Source: Chryseobacterium viscerum (GTDB lineage: Bacteria; Bacteroidota; Bacteroidia; Flavobacteriales; Weeksellaceae). Taken from it: 64,000 nt of DNA. Shown here piece after piece: positions 28,040-37,898 of the stretch. A program made the translations under genes and the position numbers. The stretch is taken from NCBI RefSeq assembly GCF_025949665.1, contig NZ_JAPDFT010000001.1:1922001-1986000 (forward strand), written 5' to 3'. Position 1 is the stretch's first letter, and the number at the start of each line of letters is the position of its first letter. Below the pieces are notes generated by a model that was given only the letters and a program-made list of their open reading frames with translations, ran no database searches and was not told where the DNA came from.

Positions 28040-28788
28040 CGTACTTCTATTTTTTGAGTTTTTAACTGTTGTTTTAAATCCTGAATACTTATTTCATTAA
28101 AATGGAAAATACTGGCTGCCAAACCTCCTGTAGCTTTTGTTTCATTAAATACTTTAACAAAGTCATCTGCAGTACCTGCACCTCCGGAGGCAATCACAGG
28201 AATACTGATATTATCTGAAACAAGCTTTGTAATGCGAAGATCAAAACCGTTTTTTGTACCATCACCATCCATCGAAGTCAGCAGAATTTCTCCTGCCCCC
28301 AAACGTGCTGCTTCCTGTGCCCATTCTACTGTAGAGAGTTCGGTAGCTTCTCTTCCTCCTTTGATGTGAACCAGATCCTTATCTCCCACTTGTCTTGTAT
28401 CAATAGCCACGACAACGCACTGGCTTCCGAATTCTTTGGCTAAATCAGAAATAAGTCCTGGTTTTTTTACCGCTGAGGAATTGATACTGATCTTGTCTGC
28501 ACCTGCTTCCAAAAGCTTCCTCACATCATTTACAGACGATATACCACCTCCTACCGTAAAAGGTATGCTAAGCTCTTTCGCAATATCTTTGACCAGTTCT
28601 ATAAATGTTTTTCTATCCTCAATAGTAGCGGTAATATCCAAAAAAACAAGCTCATCGGCCCCTTCCAGTTCATACTTTTTGGCAAGTTCTACAGGATCTC
28701 CTGCATTTTTAAGATCTTCAAAATTGATCCCTTTCACCGTAGCTCCATCTTTGATATCCAGGCATGGAATAATTCTTTTCTTAAGCAT
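28036..28788 (-). CDS. hisF: Imidazole glycerol phosphate synthase cyclase subunit
   Basis: 250 residues from the ATG at 28788 ([15 protein letters not shown]); a TTG two codons earlier is less likely. Half-barrel repeats with phosphate loops TVGGGI and IASGGAG and the catalytic Asp in PCLDIKDG and [10 protein letters not shown]. Works with HisH. ATG overlaps the end of hisA by 8 bases. Confidence 0.97.
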   Translation of the reverse strand: MLKKRIIPCLDIKDGATVKGINFEDLKNAGDPVELAKKYELEGADELVFLDITATIEDRKTFIELVKDIAKELSIPFTVGGGISSVNDVRKLLEAGADKISINSSAVKKPGLISDLAKEFGSQCVVVAIDTRQVGDKDLVHIKGGREATELSTVEWAQEAARLGAGEILLTSMDGDGTKNGFDLRITKLVSDNISIPVIASGGAGTADDFVKVFNETKATGGLAASIFHFNEISIQDLKQQLKTQKIEVR

Positions 28789-29506
28789 TTTCAATAAAGT
28801 TTTGAAGTTGTTGTAAGCTTATTTTTCCCTCGTAAATTGCTTTTCCGATGATTGTCCCCGCACAGCCGATATCTTTCATTTTATACACATCTGCAATCCC
28901 TGAGATTCCTCCACTTGCTACCAGCTGAACGGACGTTTTATATAAAATCTCAATATAAAGCCCTGTTGACGGACCTTCCAGCATTCCGTCTTTTGCAATA
29001 TCAGTACAAATGGCAGTCTGTATTCCTTTGTCCTGATACTGAAGAATAAAATCTATGATGTCATTATCACTTTCTTCCAGCCATCCGGAAGTTTTAATCT
29101 TTCTGTTTTCACAGTCAGCACCCAGAATAATTTTCTCAGCACCATATTTTTGAATCATTTCATAGCAAAATTCAGGATTCTGAACAGCAATACTTCCTAA
29201 GGTAATCTGTTTTGCCCCGGAATTAAAGGCTGTTTCAATATCTTCCTTAGTTTTTAAGCCTCCTCCAAAGTCTATATGCAGCGAAGTAGAATGAGCAATA
29301 TTTTCCAGAACTTTCTGATTCACAATATGCTTTGATTTTGCCCCGTCCAGATCCACCAGGTGAAGAAACTGAATGCCGAAACTCTCAAATTCTTTTGCCA
29401 CTTCTACAGGATCTTCATTGTATATTTTCTTTGTACTGTAATCTCCTTTTGATAAACGGACACATTTACCGTCGATAATATCAATAGCCGGAATTATTTT
29501 CATCAT
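28781..29506 (-). CDS. hisA: ProFAR isomerase
   Basis: 241 residues. (Beta-alpha)8 barrel paralogous to His[36 protein letters not shown] and ASGGISG. Isomerises the N'-formimino intermediate (step 4). Start overlaps the hisH stop by one base (TAATG). Confidence 0.97.
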   Translation of the reverse strand: MMKIIPAIDIIDGKCVRLSKGDYSTKKIYNEDPVEVAKEFESFGIQFLHLVDLDGAKSKHIVNQKVLENIAHSTSLHIDFGGGLKTKEDIETAFNSGAKQITLGSIAVQNPEFCYEMIQKYGAEKIILGADCENRKIKTSGWLEESDNDIIDFILQYQDKGIQTAICTDIAKDGMLEGPSTGLYIEILYKTSVQLVASGGISGIADVYKMKDIGCAGTIIGKAIYEGKISLQQLQNFIENA

Positions 29507-30084
29507 TATAAATTTATAAAGTTCTTAACGATCTGATTTCCTACAATTCCTGATTTTTCAGGGTGAAACTGTACTGCATAGAAATTATCTTTCTGTAGTG
29601 AAGCACTAAATGGCAGAATATAATCACAGACAGAAGTTGTAAAGTCCGAAAGCTCACAATAATAGCTGTGAACAAAATAAACATCACTGTTCATTTCAAT
29701 TCCTGAAAACAGAGCCGAAGCCTGCCTTGAAACAGTATTCCATCCCATGTGCGGAACAATATCCTTTGCCGGAAATTTTCTGACATTGATATCAAAAATC
29801 CCCATTCCTTCGGTATCTCCTTCTTCATTTCCTTTACACATCAGCTGCATTCCTAAACATATTCCCAAAACAGGCTGTTTAAGGCTAGGAATCAAAAGAT
29901 CAAGCTCTTTTTCCTTCAGTAGTTTCATGGTGGATGAAGCTTCTCCCACGCCTGGAAAGATCACTTTATCAGCTTTTAAAATCTGTTTGGGATCATCGGT
30001 AATAACAGAATCTACTTTCAGTCTGTTGAGGGCATTCTGGACAGAGTTCACATTTCCACCGTTGTATTTTATTATAGCAATCAT
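29506..30084 (-). CDS. hisH: Imidazole glycerol phosphate synthase glutaminase subunit
   Basis: 192 residues. Class I glutamine amidotransferase: nucleophile in [10 protein letters not shown], oxyanion-strand region [11 protein letters not shown] and catalytic His/Glu in VQFHPEKSG. Supplies ammonia to HisF. Starts 2 bases after hisB. Confidence 0.97.
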   Translation of the reverse strand: MIAIIKYNGGNVNSVQNALNRLKVDSVITDDPKQILKADKVIFPGVGEASSTMKLLKEKELDLLIPSLKQPVLGICLGMQLMCKGNEEGDTEGMGIFDINVRKFPAKDIVPHMGWNTVSRQASALFSGIEMNSDVYFVHSYYCELSDFTTSVCDYILPFSASLQKDNFYAVQFHPEKSGIVGNQIVKNFINL

Positions 30085-30086
30085 AT

Positions 30087-31181
30087 TTATAAACTTCCTT
30101 TTGTAGAAGGTAAACTGTAATTAGCATCCGATTGATTCACTGCCATTTTAACGGCTTTTGCAAAGGCTTTAAAAATGGATTCAATTTTGTGGTGTTCATT
30201 ATCTCCTTCAGCTTTGATATTCAGATTGGATTTTGAAGCATCTGTAAAGGATTTAAAGAAGTGAAAAAACATTTCTGTAGGAACATCTCCTATCTTTTCT
30301 CTTTTAAACGGAGCATCCCAAACCAGCCATGGTCTGCCTCCAAAATCAATTGCTACCTGAGACAAACAATCATCCATCGGAAGCAGGAATCCGTATCTTT
30401 CAATTCCTTTTTTCTTTCCTAAAGCTTTTAAAACAGCTTCTCCCAGTACAATTCCTGTATCTTCTATCGTGTGGTGCTCATCTACAGTAAGATCTCCTTT
30501 TACTTTAATGGTAAGATCCATATTTCCGTGTCTTGCAATCTGATCCAGCATGTGATCAAAAAAGTGAAGCCCTGTTGAAATATCTGATCGTCCGTTTCCA
30601 TCAAGATTGACCTCGATTTCAATATCTGTTTCATTGGTTTTACGGGAGACTTTAGCATTTCGCATTCCTGATTTTAAGAACTGATAAATCTCTGACCATT
30701 TTGTTGTTGACAGCTCAGCTTCACTATTTAAGTTTTGATTAAGATAAATAGATTTAGACTTAAGATTTTTAGCAAGTTGCACATCAGTACTTCGATCACC
30801 AATTACATAAGAATTTTCAAGATCATAATTCCCATAAATGTATTTTCCCAGCATTCCTATTCCAGGTTTTCTGGTAGGAAGATTTTCGGATTCAAAGCTT
30901 TTATCAATTAAAATATCGCTAAAAATGATCCCTTCATTTTCAAATGCCTGTAACATTTTCTCATGAGGTTTTATGAAATCTTCTTCAGGAAAACTATCCG
31001 TTCCCAATCCATCCTGATTGGTTACCATCACCAACTCATAATCCAGCTCACTCACAATTTTTGAAAGATTTTGAAAAACCCCGGGATAAAACTCAAGCTT
31101 TTCCAGGGAGTCTACCTGAAAATCTGTGGGCGGTTCAATAATTAGTGTTCCGTCACGGTCTATAAAGAGTACTTTTTTCAT
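30087..31181 (-). CDS. hisB: Bifunctional histidinol-phosphatase / imidazoleglycerol-phosphate dehydratase
   Basis: 364 residues. HAD phosphatase half (1-165; [38 protein letters not shown]) fused to the dehydratase half (about 175-364; two His/Glu metal motifs, [13 protein letters not shown] with [12 protein letters not shown] and a second copy later with [13 protein letters not shown]). Steps 6 and 8. Ends 2 bases before hisH. Confidence 0.97.
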   Translation of the reverse strand: MKKVLFIDRDGTLIIEPPTDFQVDSLEKLEFYPGVFQNLSKIVSELDYELVMVTNQDGLGTDSFPEEDFIKPHEKMLQAFENEGIIFSDILIDKSFESENLPTRKPGIGMLGKYIYGNYDLENSYVIGDRSTDVQLAKNLKSKSIYLNQNLNSEAELSTTKWSEIYQFLKSGMRNAKVSRKTNETDIEIEVNLDGNGRSDISTGLHFFDHMLDQIARHGNMDLTIKVKGDLTVDEHHTIEDTGIVLGEAVLKALGKKKGIERYGFLLPMDDCLSQVAIDFGGRPWLVWDAPFKREKIGDVPTEMFFHFFKSFTDASKSNLNIKAEGDNEHHKIESIFKAFAKAVKMAVNQSDANYSLPSTKGSL

Positions 31182-31183
31182 TG

Positions 31184-32209
31184 TTAAATACTTTTCAAAA
31201 GGTTAATTAATTTTTCATTTTCTGCACGATTTCCTACATTGATTCTGATACATCCCGGAATAGCAGGATCTCTTCTGCTGGTTAAAACTTCCTCTTCCAA
31301 CATTCTTGCATATACTGAATCAACATTTTCCATTCTGATCAGGAAGAAATTGGCATCCGTTGAAAATACTTTAGAAATGCATGCAATTCCTTCAAACTGC
31401 TGTTTCAGCCATTTTCTCTCTTCCAAAATAAGATTCACATTTCCCTGAAGTCTGTTTTCTTCATCCAAAGTCTTTAAAATAAGTTCCTGGCTTAAAACAT
31501 TCACATTATATGGTGCTTTTACCGTATTGATCAGGCTGATAATCTCTTCAGATGCGTAAGCCATACCTACTCTCGCTCCGGCAATTCCCCATGCTTTAGA
31601 AAATGTTTGCAGTACGATTAAATTAGAATATTGATCTAAAAGTTCCAGACTTGATTTTTTCCCAGAAAATTCAATATATGCTTCATCTACCACTACAATT
31701 CCGTTGAAGTTCTGAATATAGAATTCAATATCATCTACACTGTTTCCCGTAGGGTTATTGGGTGAGCACAAAAAGAAAATTTTCAATGAAGGATCTTCTG
31801 CAGCTTTTAAAAAATTATTTTTTACAATTTCAAAGTTTTCATCCAGATTCAGTTTCAAAACTTTATTCTCGTTAATTGCTGCATAAAAACCATACATCGC
31901 AAAGGAAGGATTCATCATCAGAATGGCATCTTTTTTAGGCTCACAGAAAATTTTAATGATAAGGTCTATCAGCTCATCACTTCCGTTTCCTATGGCAATC
32001 TGTGAGGATGAAACATTTTTAAGCCCTGCAAGCTTGCTTTTAAGCCTTTTCTGAGTAGAATCCGGATAGCGGTTGCATTCCCCGAATGGACTTTCATTGG
32101 CATCCAGCATAACTGGAGCATTGAATTCATTATGATCCCTGAAACTGATGTAGGGCTGTAATTGTAATATATTATCTCTTACTAAAGTTTTGATACTGTT
32201 ATTTTTCAT
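31184..32209 (-). CDS. hisC: Histidinol-phosphate aminotransferase
   Basis: 341 residues, a PLP enzyme of fold type I: substrate loop [30 protein letters not shown] and the Schiff-base Lys in [14 protein letters not shown]. Transfers an amino group to imidazole-acetol phosphate (step 7). Separated from hisD by a 257-base gap that carries a repeat element. Confidence 0.96.
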   Translation of the reverse strand: MKNNSIKTLVRDNILQLQPYISFRDHNEFNAPVMLDANESPFGECNRYPDSTQKRLKSKLAGLKNVSSSQIAIGNGSDELIDLIIKIFCEPKKDAILMMNPSFAMYGFYAAINENKVLKLNLDENFEIVKNNFLKAAEDPSLKIFFLCSPNNPTGNSVDDIEFYIQNFNGIVVVDEAYIEFSGKKSSLELLDQYSNLIVLQTFSKAWGIAGARVGMAYASEEIISLINTVKAPYNVNVLSQELILKTLDEENRLQGNVNLILEERKWLKQQFEGIACISKVFSTDANFFLIRMENVDSVYARMLEEEVLTSRRDPAIPGCIRINVGNRAENEKLINLLKSI

Positions 32210-32277
32210 TGTACTTCTTTTATTTTAAATCTTTTCTTAACCTTTAAGTTATTTTCTTAATGATTCATTTTTTGATA

Positions 32278-32462
32278 AACGTAAAGGCGCAAAGTTTTTC
32301 ATCTTATGTTTTTTAGGCGCAAGAAAATCAAAGATTTTCAGCAAGGGTCTGAATTTTATTTTGTATTTTTATATGCATTATTCAATTTTATCGGAGATAA
32401 AATCTTTGCGTCTTAACACGTGCTCCAATTATATTCTTCTTACCTCTTTGCGTTTTCCAACA
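32278..32462. repeat. Dispersed intergenic repeat, copy A
   Basis: About 185 bases between hisD and hisC, alignable along the whole length with 33796-33967. Both begin AACG(C/T)AAAGGCGCAAAG, share GGCGCAAGAAAATC(A/T)AAGATTTTCAGCAAG and TCAATTTTATCG(G/C)AGATAAAATCTTTG, and end in a CTTTGCG/TTTGCGTCTT tract that is roughly inverted relative to the start. It has no coding capacity. Confidence 0.85.
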
Positions 32463-32466
32463 ATTA

Positions 32467-33741
32467 TTATTTTAATCTTATCGAGACTGCATTTTTGTGT
32501 GCAAACAGTCCTTCTGCTTCTGCCATGAGTTCTATTGTTTTTCCTAAATTCTGAAGTCCTTCTTTTGAAAGGTGCTGGAATGTTATTTTTTTCACGAAAC
32601 TATCCAGTGAGACTCCACTATAGTTCTTTGCATAAGCGTTAGTAGGAAGAGTGTGATTCGTTCCGCTGGCATAATCTCCTGCGCTCTCACAAGAATAGTT
32701 TCCAAGGAAAACAGAGCCTGCATTCTGAACCATAGGGATATATTTTTCAAAATCATTAATTGCCAGAATAAGGTGTTCCGGAGCATAAAGATTGCTAAAC
32801 TCAAGGGCTTCTTCCAACGAATTCGCTAAAATAAAAGAGCTGTTTTCCAAAGCCTGAGCTGCAAATTCATTTCTTGGTAAGTCTCTGATCTGCTTATCAA
32901 CAGCCTCTATTGTTTCTTCAAATACTTTAAGGTCTGTCGTAATAAAAACAACCTGACTATCACTCCCGTGCTCTGCCTGTGAAAGAAGATCTGCAGCACA
33001 AAATTCAGGAACAGCCTGCTCATCAGCTATGACAAGAACTTCACTTGGTCCGGCTGGCATATCAATAGCTATTCCATAACGCTGAGCATATTCTTTGGCA
33101 GCTACTACAAACTGATTTCCCGGTCCAAAAATTTTATAAACAGCGGGAATGCTTTCTGTTCCGAAAGTCATAGCAGCAACAGCCTGTGCTCCACCTGTTT
33201 TAAAGATTTCCGAAACGCCACAAAGTTTTGCTGCATAAAGAATTGCTGGGTTGACATTTCCATTTTTATCCGGTGGCGTGCAAAGGACTATTTCTTTACA
33301 TCCGGCCAGATTCGCTGGAACCGCAAGCATCAGCACTGTAGAAAATAAAGGAGCAGTTCCTCCCGGAATATAAATTCCAACTTTTTCTACAGCGCGATTT
33401 TCGCGCCAGCAAACCACTCCTTTCGTAGTCTCAATTTTCTGGATTTCCTGTTTTTGAGAAGCGTGAAATGTTGAAATATTCTCTTTCGCCTGTTTAATGG
33501 CTTGTTTCAGTTCATCATTAATCTGCTTTTCTGCCTCCTGAATTTCAGCATCAGAAACTTTTATTTTTTGGGTATCTGCTTTGTCAAATTTTCTATTGAA
33601 TTCTATTAAAGCTTTATCTCCGTTTTTATCAACTTCTGTAAATATTTCTGCGATCAGGCCTGAAATTTCTTTCTGTTCCAAAACAGGACGCTTTACCAAA
33701 TCTTTCCATGTACTCTGTGTGGGATATCTGTATATTTTCAT
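32467..33741 (-). CDS. hisD: Histidinol dehydrogenase
   Basis: 424 residues, usual length. NAD-dependent four-electron oxidation of histidinol to histidine (steps 9-10). Conserved blocks: VGIYIPGGTAPLFSTVLMLA, GGAQAVAAMTFGT, GPGNQFVVAAKEYAQ, DMPAGPSEVLVIAD, LLSQAEHGSDSQ and zinc-site GDYASGTNHTLPT. Flanked on each side by a copy of the dispersed repeat, the only gene of the operon so flanked. Confidence 0.97.
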   Translation of the reverse strand: MKIYRYPTQSTWKDLVKRPVLEQKEISGLIAEIFTEVDKNGDKALIEFNRKFDKADTQKIKVSDAEIQEAEKQINDELKQAIKQAKENISTFHASQKQEIQKIETTKGVVCWRENRAVEKVGIYIPGGTAPLFSTVLMLAVPANLAGCKEIVLCTPPDKNGNVNPAILYAAKLCGVSEIFKTGGAQAVAAMTFGTESIPAVYKIFGPGNQFVVAAKEYAQRYGIAIDMPAGPSEVLVIADEQAVPEFCAADLLSQAEHGSDSQVVFITTDLKVFEETIEAVDKQIRDLPRNEFAAQALENSSFILANSLEEALEFSNLYAPEHLILAINDFEKYIPMVQNAGSVFLGNYSCESAGDYASGTNHTLPTNAYAKNYSGVSLDSFVKKITFQHLSKEGLQNLGKTIELMAEAEGLFAHKNAVSIRLK

Positions 33742-33795
33742 TGTATTATTTTAATATTTTTTGAACCATTAAGCTATATGTCCCAATTTTTTTTG

Positions 33796-33967
33796 AACGC
33801 AAAGGCGCAAAGTTTTTAATTCATATATCTTTTTTAAGGCGCAAGAAAATCTAAGATTTTCAGCAAGTATGTGAATATTTATACGGTATTCAATTTTATC
33901 GCAGATAAAATCTTTGTGCCTTACAACAGTCTTAATTTTTATTTTTTTGCGTCTTCGTGTTAACCAA
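33796..33967. repeat. Dispersed intergenic repeat, copy B
   Basis: About 172 bases between hisG and hisD in the same orientation as copy A. The internal palindromic pieces GAAAATCTAAGATTTTC and GATAAAATC(TTTG) are kept, which would make structured RNA inside the his transcript. Confidence 0.85.
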
Positions 33968-33986
33968 CATTCACCATTATCATTTT

Positions 33987-34844
33987 TTAAATAACCATTT
34001 TATCAATTGGAATAATTAAAATATCCTGAGCACCATTTTCTTTCAGTTCGTCAATGACTTCCCAGAAGCGCTCTTCATCAATAACAGAATGAATACTGCT
34101 CCAGCCTTCTTCTGCCAATGGGATGACTGTAGGACTCTTCAATACCGGAAGAACTTCAGCTACTTTCTGAATTTTTTCATTGGGGACATTCATCAGAATA
34201 TATTTTGAATTTTTTGCTTTTAAAACAGCTTTAATTCTGAATACGAATTTTTCAAGAATGACTTCTTTTTCAGCCGATAATTGGGGAGTTTGAGCCAAAA
34301 CAGCTTCCGATTTCAGCAAAGTGACCGTTTCTCTTAATCCGTTTTTGAATAATGTGCTTCCGGAACTTACAATATCACAGATTCCATCTGCAAGGCCAAT
34401 ATTAGGAGCAATTTCTACAGAACCTGAAATAACGTGAATATCTGATACAATTCCTTTTTTTTCTAAAAAGCTTTTGAGCGTATTAGGATAAGAGGTAGCA
34501 ATTTTTTTACCTTGAAAATAGGAGATTTCGTCGGTTTCTACTTCTTTGGGAACAGCCAGTGAAACACGGCATTTTGAGAAACCAAGTTTCTGGATGGTGG
34601 TGATATTTTTACCTTTTTCAATCAGGAGATTTTCGCCAAGAATAGCAACATCCACTACTCCGTCTTCCAGGTATTGCGGAATATCTGAGTTCCGAAGGTA
34701 CATGATTTCCATCGGAAAGTTATCTACTGAAACTTTGAGTTGGTCTTTACCATTGTTGACAAAGATTCCGCAGTCTTTGAGAAGCTGTAGAGATTCTTCG
34801 TAAAGCCGGCCGCTTTTTTGGATTGCAATTTTTAATTTACTCAT
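33987..34844 (-). CDS. hisG: ATP phosphoribosyltransferase, long form
   Basis: 285 residues from the ATG at 34844 (MSKLKIAIQKSGRL); a longer frame from a TTG at 34868 adds eight unlikely residues. First step of histidine synthesis. Conserved LLKDCGI, VDVAILGENLL, KIATSYPNTLKSFL and the phosphate loop ADGICDIVSSGSTL. The C-terminal ACT-like regulatory domain is present (about 212-285), so feedback inhibition by histidine is expected. First gene of the operon, behind the attenuator. Confidence 0.97.
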   Translation of the reverse strand: MSKLKIAIQKSGRLYEESLQLLKDCGIFVNNGKDQLKVSVDNFPMEIMYLRNSDIPQYLEDGVVDVAILGENLLIEKGKNITTIQKLGFSKCRVSLAVPKEVETDEISYFQGKKIATSYPNTLKSFLEKKGIVSDIHVISGSVEIAPNIGLADGICDIVSSGSTLFKNGLRETVTLLKSEAVLAQTPQLSAEKEVILEKFVFRIKAVLKAKNSKYILMNVPNEKIQKVAEVLPVLKSPTVIPLAEEGWSSIHSVIDEERFWEVIDELKENGAQDILIIPIDKMVI

Positions 34845-34911
34845 TTTGCCTTTTTTGGGTCCGAGCAAATAAAAACTGATTTATTGAAATTTCTGAGAAG
34901 AATTCAGGAAA

Positions 34912-34945
34912 CAAAAAAACCGCCTATTTACTCAGACGGTTTTAA
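34912..34945 (-). terminator. Attenuator terminator of the his operon
   Basis: On the minus strand AAAACCGTCT pairs with AGGCGGTTTT around GAGTAAAT and is followed by a T-run, 68 bases before hisG. The 5' arm CCGTCT (34934-34939) can instead pair with AGGCGG at 34984-34989, next to the leader-peptide stop codon. Confidence 0.9.
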
Positions 34946-34987
34946 TTATTTTTGATTTTAGCACATACTTATATCAATCAATTCCGC

Positions 34988-35038
34988 CTAACAGAGATGA
35001 TGATAGTAATGATGTAATGCTAAAAATATTGGTTTCAT
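34988..35038 (-). CDS. hisL: His operon leader peptide
   Basis: A 16-residue peptide, MKPIFLALHHYYHHLC, with four His codons (CAT CAT TAC TAT CAT CAT), read from ATG at 35038 to TAG at 34990-34988. A perfect promoter box lies 18 bases upstream and mutually exclusive hairpins follow, the standard layout of translation-controlled transcription attenuation as in enterobacterial hisL. With scarce His-tRNA the ribosome stalls before the antiterminator arm AGGCGG, which then captures CCGTCT; with plentiful His-tRNA it reaches the stop codon, covers AGGCGG (the arm overlaps the stop) and the terminator forms. Translation and function are inferred from this arrangement. Confidence 0.88.
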   Translation of the reverse strand: MKPIFLALHHYYHHLC

Positions 35039-35055
35039 TGTATTGAATTATGATG

Positions 35056-35085
35056 CAAATGTAGGATTTATTTTTAAAATGCAAA
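35056..35085 (-). promoter_or_regulatory. Promoter of the his operon
   Basis: On the minus strand TTTG (35082-35085), 18 bases, then TACATTTG (35056-35063), a good match to the Bacteroidota TTG/TAnnTTTG promoter. Transcription would start a few bases before the leader peptide ATG. Confidence 0.75.
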
Positions 35086-35091
35086 GTTTTT

Positions 35092-36189
35092 TCAGATAAT
35101 TTTTTGATAAAAATTCATCAGCTCCTCAGCAATTGGCTCGTCATTAAACTTCTGAACAAACTCAAAACCCTTTTCCTCACGGCGTTTTCTCTCGGATTCA
35201 TTTTCCCAGAGAAATTTTAGTTTGGCCCGGATATCAAGATCATTGTCAGGATTCACATACATAGAGTCTTTTCCTCCGGCTTCCGGCAGACAACTTGTAT
35301 TGCTGGTAACGACAACCGTTTTGGAAAAAAGTGCTTCAATGACAGGAATTCCAAAGCCTTCAAAGAAACTCGGATAAACAAAAATATCTGCCAGTTTATA
35401 AAGACAGGCCAGCTCATCCATAGAAACTCCTTCGAGGAAGAGCACCTGCTTTTCCATTTTGTTTTTTTTCAGGAAACGTTCTATTTTTTGGTAATACTTA
35501 GTCTTCCTTCCCACTACTACAAGAGGAATTTCTGTACCGCTGAGTGCTTTTACAACATTCAAAAGGTTTTTGCGGTCTTCAATAGTACCAACGTTAAGTA
35601 CAAATCTTTCGGGAAGTTTAAACTTCTCTTTTACAGCCATCATCAGTTGCGGTGGCTGCTGTTCTTTAAAAGCATGATGACATCCCTGATAAATAACTTC
35701 AATCTTAGCCTCAGGAATTTTTAAATATTGAATAATATCTCTTTTGGTCTGTTCTGAAATAGCAATAATTTTATCAGCCGTATCAGCGGCTTTTTTAAAT
35801 TTCCAAAAATGGATTTTCCTGTCAAAAAAAGAATAATACTGCGGATATCTTACAAAGATCAGATCATGGATAGTAACAACCTTTTTAATAGGTTTGGGAT
35901 CCCATTTTAAGGGAAGTTCACCGGATAATCCATGGAAAATATCAGCTCCCTGTTTTTGGGCATCTTTACCCATTTTCAGCTGGCGTGACAGATTTCCTTT
36001 TGAGGTTTCAATAAAGTGAACATTTGGGCGTTCCAGAATATCTTTTCCTCTCTCCGATTTGTTTTTGTTGAGTAACAGATATTCGTTCTCCGGTTCATAT
36101 TCGGAAAGAATTCTTACGAGATCTCTCGAGTAGTTTCCCAGACCGGAGGTATTGTGGAAAAACCGTTTTGCATCAAAGGCAATCTTCAT
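35092..36189 (-). CDS. Glycosyltransferase, GT4 family
   Basis: 365 residues from ATG at 36189 (MKIAFDAKRFFHN), which overlaps the preceding stop as ATGA; the longer frame would run into that gene. GT-B fold: N-terminal SGLGNYSRDLV, mid-protein FVLNVGTIEDRKN, and the donor-binding ADIFVYPSFFEGFGIPVIEALF with the EX7E-type pair. No signal peptide; acts at the cytoplasmic side of the membrane in surface-glycan synthesis. Last gene of a five-gene unit. Confidence 0.9.
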   Translation of the reverse strand: MKIAFDAKRFFHNTSGLGNYSRDLVRILSEYEPENEYLLLNKNKSERGKDILERPNVHFIETSKGNLSRQLKMGKDAQKQGADIFHGLSGELPLKWDPKPIKKVVTIHDLIFVRYPQYYSFFDRKIHFWKFKKAADTADKIIAISEQTKRDIIQYLKIPEAKIEVIYQGCHHAFKEQQPPQLMMAVKEKFKLPERFVLNVGTIEDRKNLLNVVKALSGTEIPLVVVGRKTKYYQKIERFLKKNKMEKQVLFLEGVSMDELACLYKLADIFVYPSFFEGFGIPVIEALFSKTVVVTSNTSCLPEAGGKDSMYVNPDNDLDIRAKLKFLWENESERKRREEKGFEFVQKFNDEPIAEELMNFYQKII

Positions 36190-36962
36190 CGTTGTATCTG
36201 TTTTTGGAATTCCTGAAATGTACCGAATGTATGTCCTTTTTGTTTCAGCCATCCAACAAATGAATCAAATCTTTCTACCATATCTTTTCCTGAGTTTTTT
36301 ACCGTAAATCCAGGAAGCTTAAAGGCTTCATCTTTGATTTCTGCAAATTCCCATGGATGGAAATAAATGTTCAGATATTTGTCTTTTTTCAAACTATCCG
36401 AAGCCAGTTTTTTGTAGAAAAACAAAGGAAAATTGTGAAAACTTAACCAAAACAAAGGGATTCTGAAATTGGGTGAAACCGAAGCCGGGACCTGAGTCAC
36501 ATTTCCTTCTTTGAAATAAGTTCTGGACACTTTTAAATTATTATATCTTCCCGGCAAAAACGTAGGATTGATGGAGGAATTGTAAGAATATCCTGCTTTT
36601 TCCACTTCTTTTTCGTTCACAGGCATCATTCTCGGCATTCTTAATCCGGTAACCTTTGTAGAAAATAATTCTTCCAGTCTTTCTCTTGATTCCTTCAGGT
36701 GTTTGTTTTCAAATTCTGAATGAAACCACGTATGAGAAGCCAGTTCATGACCTTCATTTAATAACCTTTCGATAAGGTGTCTGCTGTTTTCTGCAAAAAC
36801 TACCGTGGAAAAGAAAGTAGCTTTGGCATTGTATTTTTTAAGGATATCAAGTATTCTCTCTAATCCTGTCTGTGAAATTGAAATCTGCTTTTCAAAGGGA
36901 ATTTCACCCTTATATTCTAATGGCATATCAAATTCTTCAATATCAAAACTCAATAAAACCAT
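36186..36962 (-). CDS. Polysaccharide deacetylase family protein (CE4-like)
   Basis: 258 residues, no signal peptide. NodB-homology pattern: LSFDIEEFDMP with the Asp pair, HELASHTWFHSEF (His-x-x-x-His metal motif) and LRMPRMMP. Removes N-acetyl groups from sugars. It is placed between two glycosyltransferases, 1 base after one and overlapping the next by 4 bases, so it likely works on their product. Substrate unknown. Confidence 0.87.
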   Translation of the reverse strand: MVLLSFDIEEFDMPLEYKGEIPFEKQISISQTGLERILDILKKYNAKATFFSTVVFAENSRHLIERLLNEGHELASHTWFHSEFENKHLKESRERLEELFSTKVTGLRMPRMMPVNEKEVEKAGYSYNSSINPTFLPGRYNNLKVSRTYFKEGNVTQVPASVSPNFRIPLFWLSFHNFPLFFYKKLASDSLKKDKYLNIYFHPWEFAEIKDEAFKLPGFTVKNSGKDMVERFDSFVGWLKQKGHTFGTFQEFQKQIQR

Positions 36963-36963
36963 T

Positions 36964-37893
36964 CTAAAAATTTTTGTTTTTAATAATATAATTAGGTCTG
37001 TCTTTCACCTGTTTGAATATTTTACCTAAATAAATTCCCATAATTCCTAAGATAATAAGCTGAAGTCCACCAAAGAAAACAATAGTCATAATCAAGGATG
37101 CCCAACCTGATATTTCAGTTCCGGCAATAAAGGAATGAATCACATACGTTCCATATCCGATCACAGAAAGTGCCGAGAATAAAAATCCAAGGTATGCTGC
37201 CAGATAAAGAGGTTTCACACTGAAAGCAGTGATTCCTGTAAAGGCAAAAGTGAACATTTTCTTAAGATTGTAACTGCTTCTTCCTGAAAGTCTTTCTGCG
37301 GCGGTAAAGTCAATTCCTATCTGTTTAAACCCCATCCAGCTTGTCAGTCCTCTAAGGAATAAGTCATCTTCATTAAAGTTTCTCATTACATCCACTGCCC
37401 TTGCATCCAGTAATCTGAAATCTGAGCCGCCTCCTTTCGTCAAATTGACGTCTGACAAACTTGATAAAAGCTTGTAAAATAAATCTGATGTTTTTCTTTT
37501 AAAGAAAGATATTTCCTTTGGATAAGTCCTGAAAGTAAAAACCACATCATAGCCTTCCTCCCATTTCTGAATCATTTCCGGAATAAGCTCCGGTGGATGC
37601 TGAAGATCTCCATCCATCGAAATAACTGCATTTCCCTGAGCGTTATCCATTCCTGCTTTTACGGCTGGCTGATGGCCAAAGTTCCTCGAAAACTCAATGA
37701 ATTTTACTTCATCATATTGACTGGAAAGGTCTTCTAGTTTTTGCTGGGTATTGTCTCTGCTACCGTCATTTACAAATATGATTTCAAAGTCATAGCTGCT
37801 TAAACCATCGAAAACTTCTTTAATTTTCTGATGGATCATAGCAACGTTTCCTTCTTCGTTATAGGCGGGAATTACAATTGAAATTTTCTTCAT
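36964..37893 (-). CDS. Glycosyltransferase family 2, polyprenyl-phosphate type
   Basis: 309 residues. GT-A domain (IVIPAYNEEGNVAMI, ISMDGDLQHPPELI with the DxD-like metal site, and GGGSDFRLLDARAVD) followed by two membrane helices (about 228-255 and 263-290), as in dolichyl-phosphate mannose synthase-like or GtrB/ArnC proteins that load sugars onto a lipid carrier. Neighbour of a membrane GT87-like enzyme that would use such lipid-linked sugars. Confidence 0.92.
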   Translation of the reverse strand: MKKISIVIPAYNEEGNVAMIHQKIKEVFDGLSSYDFEIIFVNDGSRDNTQQKLEDLSSQYDEVKFIEFSRNFGHQPAVKAGMDNAQGNAVISMDGDLQHPPELIPEMIQKWEEGYDVVFTFRTYPKEISFFKRKTSDLFYKLLSSLSDVNLTKGGGSDFRLLDARAVDVMRNFNEDDLFLRGLTSWMGFKQIGIDFTAAERLSGRSSYNLKKMFTFAFTGITAFSVKPLYLAAYLGFLFSALSVIGYGTYVIHSFIAGTEISGWASLIMTIVFFGGLQLIILGIMGIYLGKIFKQVKDRPNYIIKNKNF

Positions 37894-37898
37894 ATTTA

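Noticed and set aside
32278..33967. Paired repeats around hisD as an insertion sequence
   Set aside because: Only about 180 bases each, no transposase; hisD is a normal operon member.
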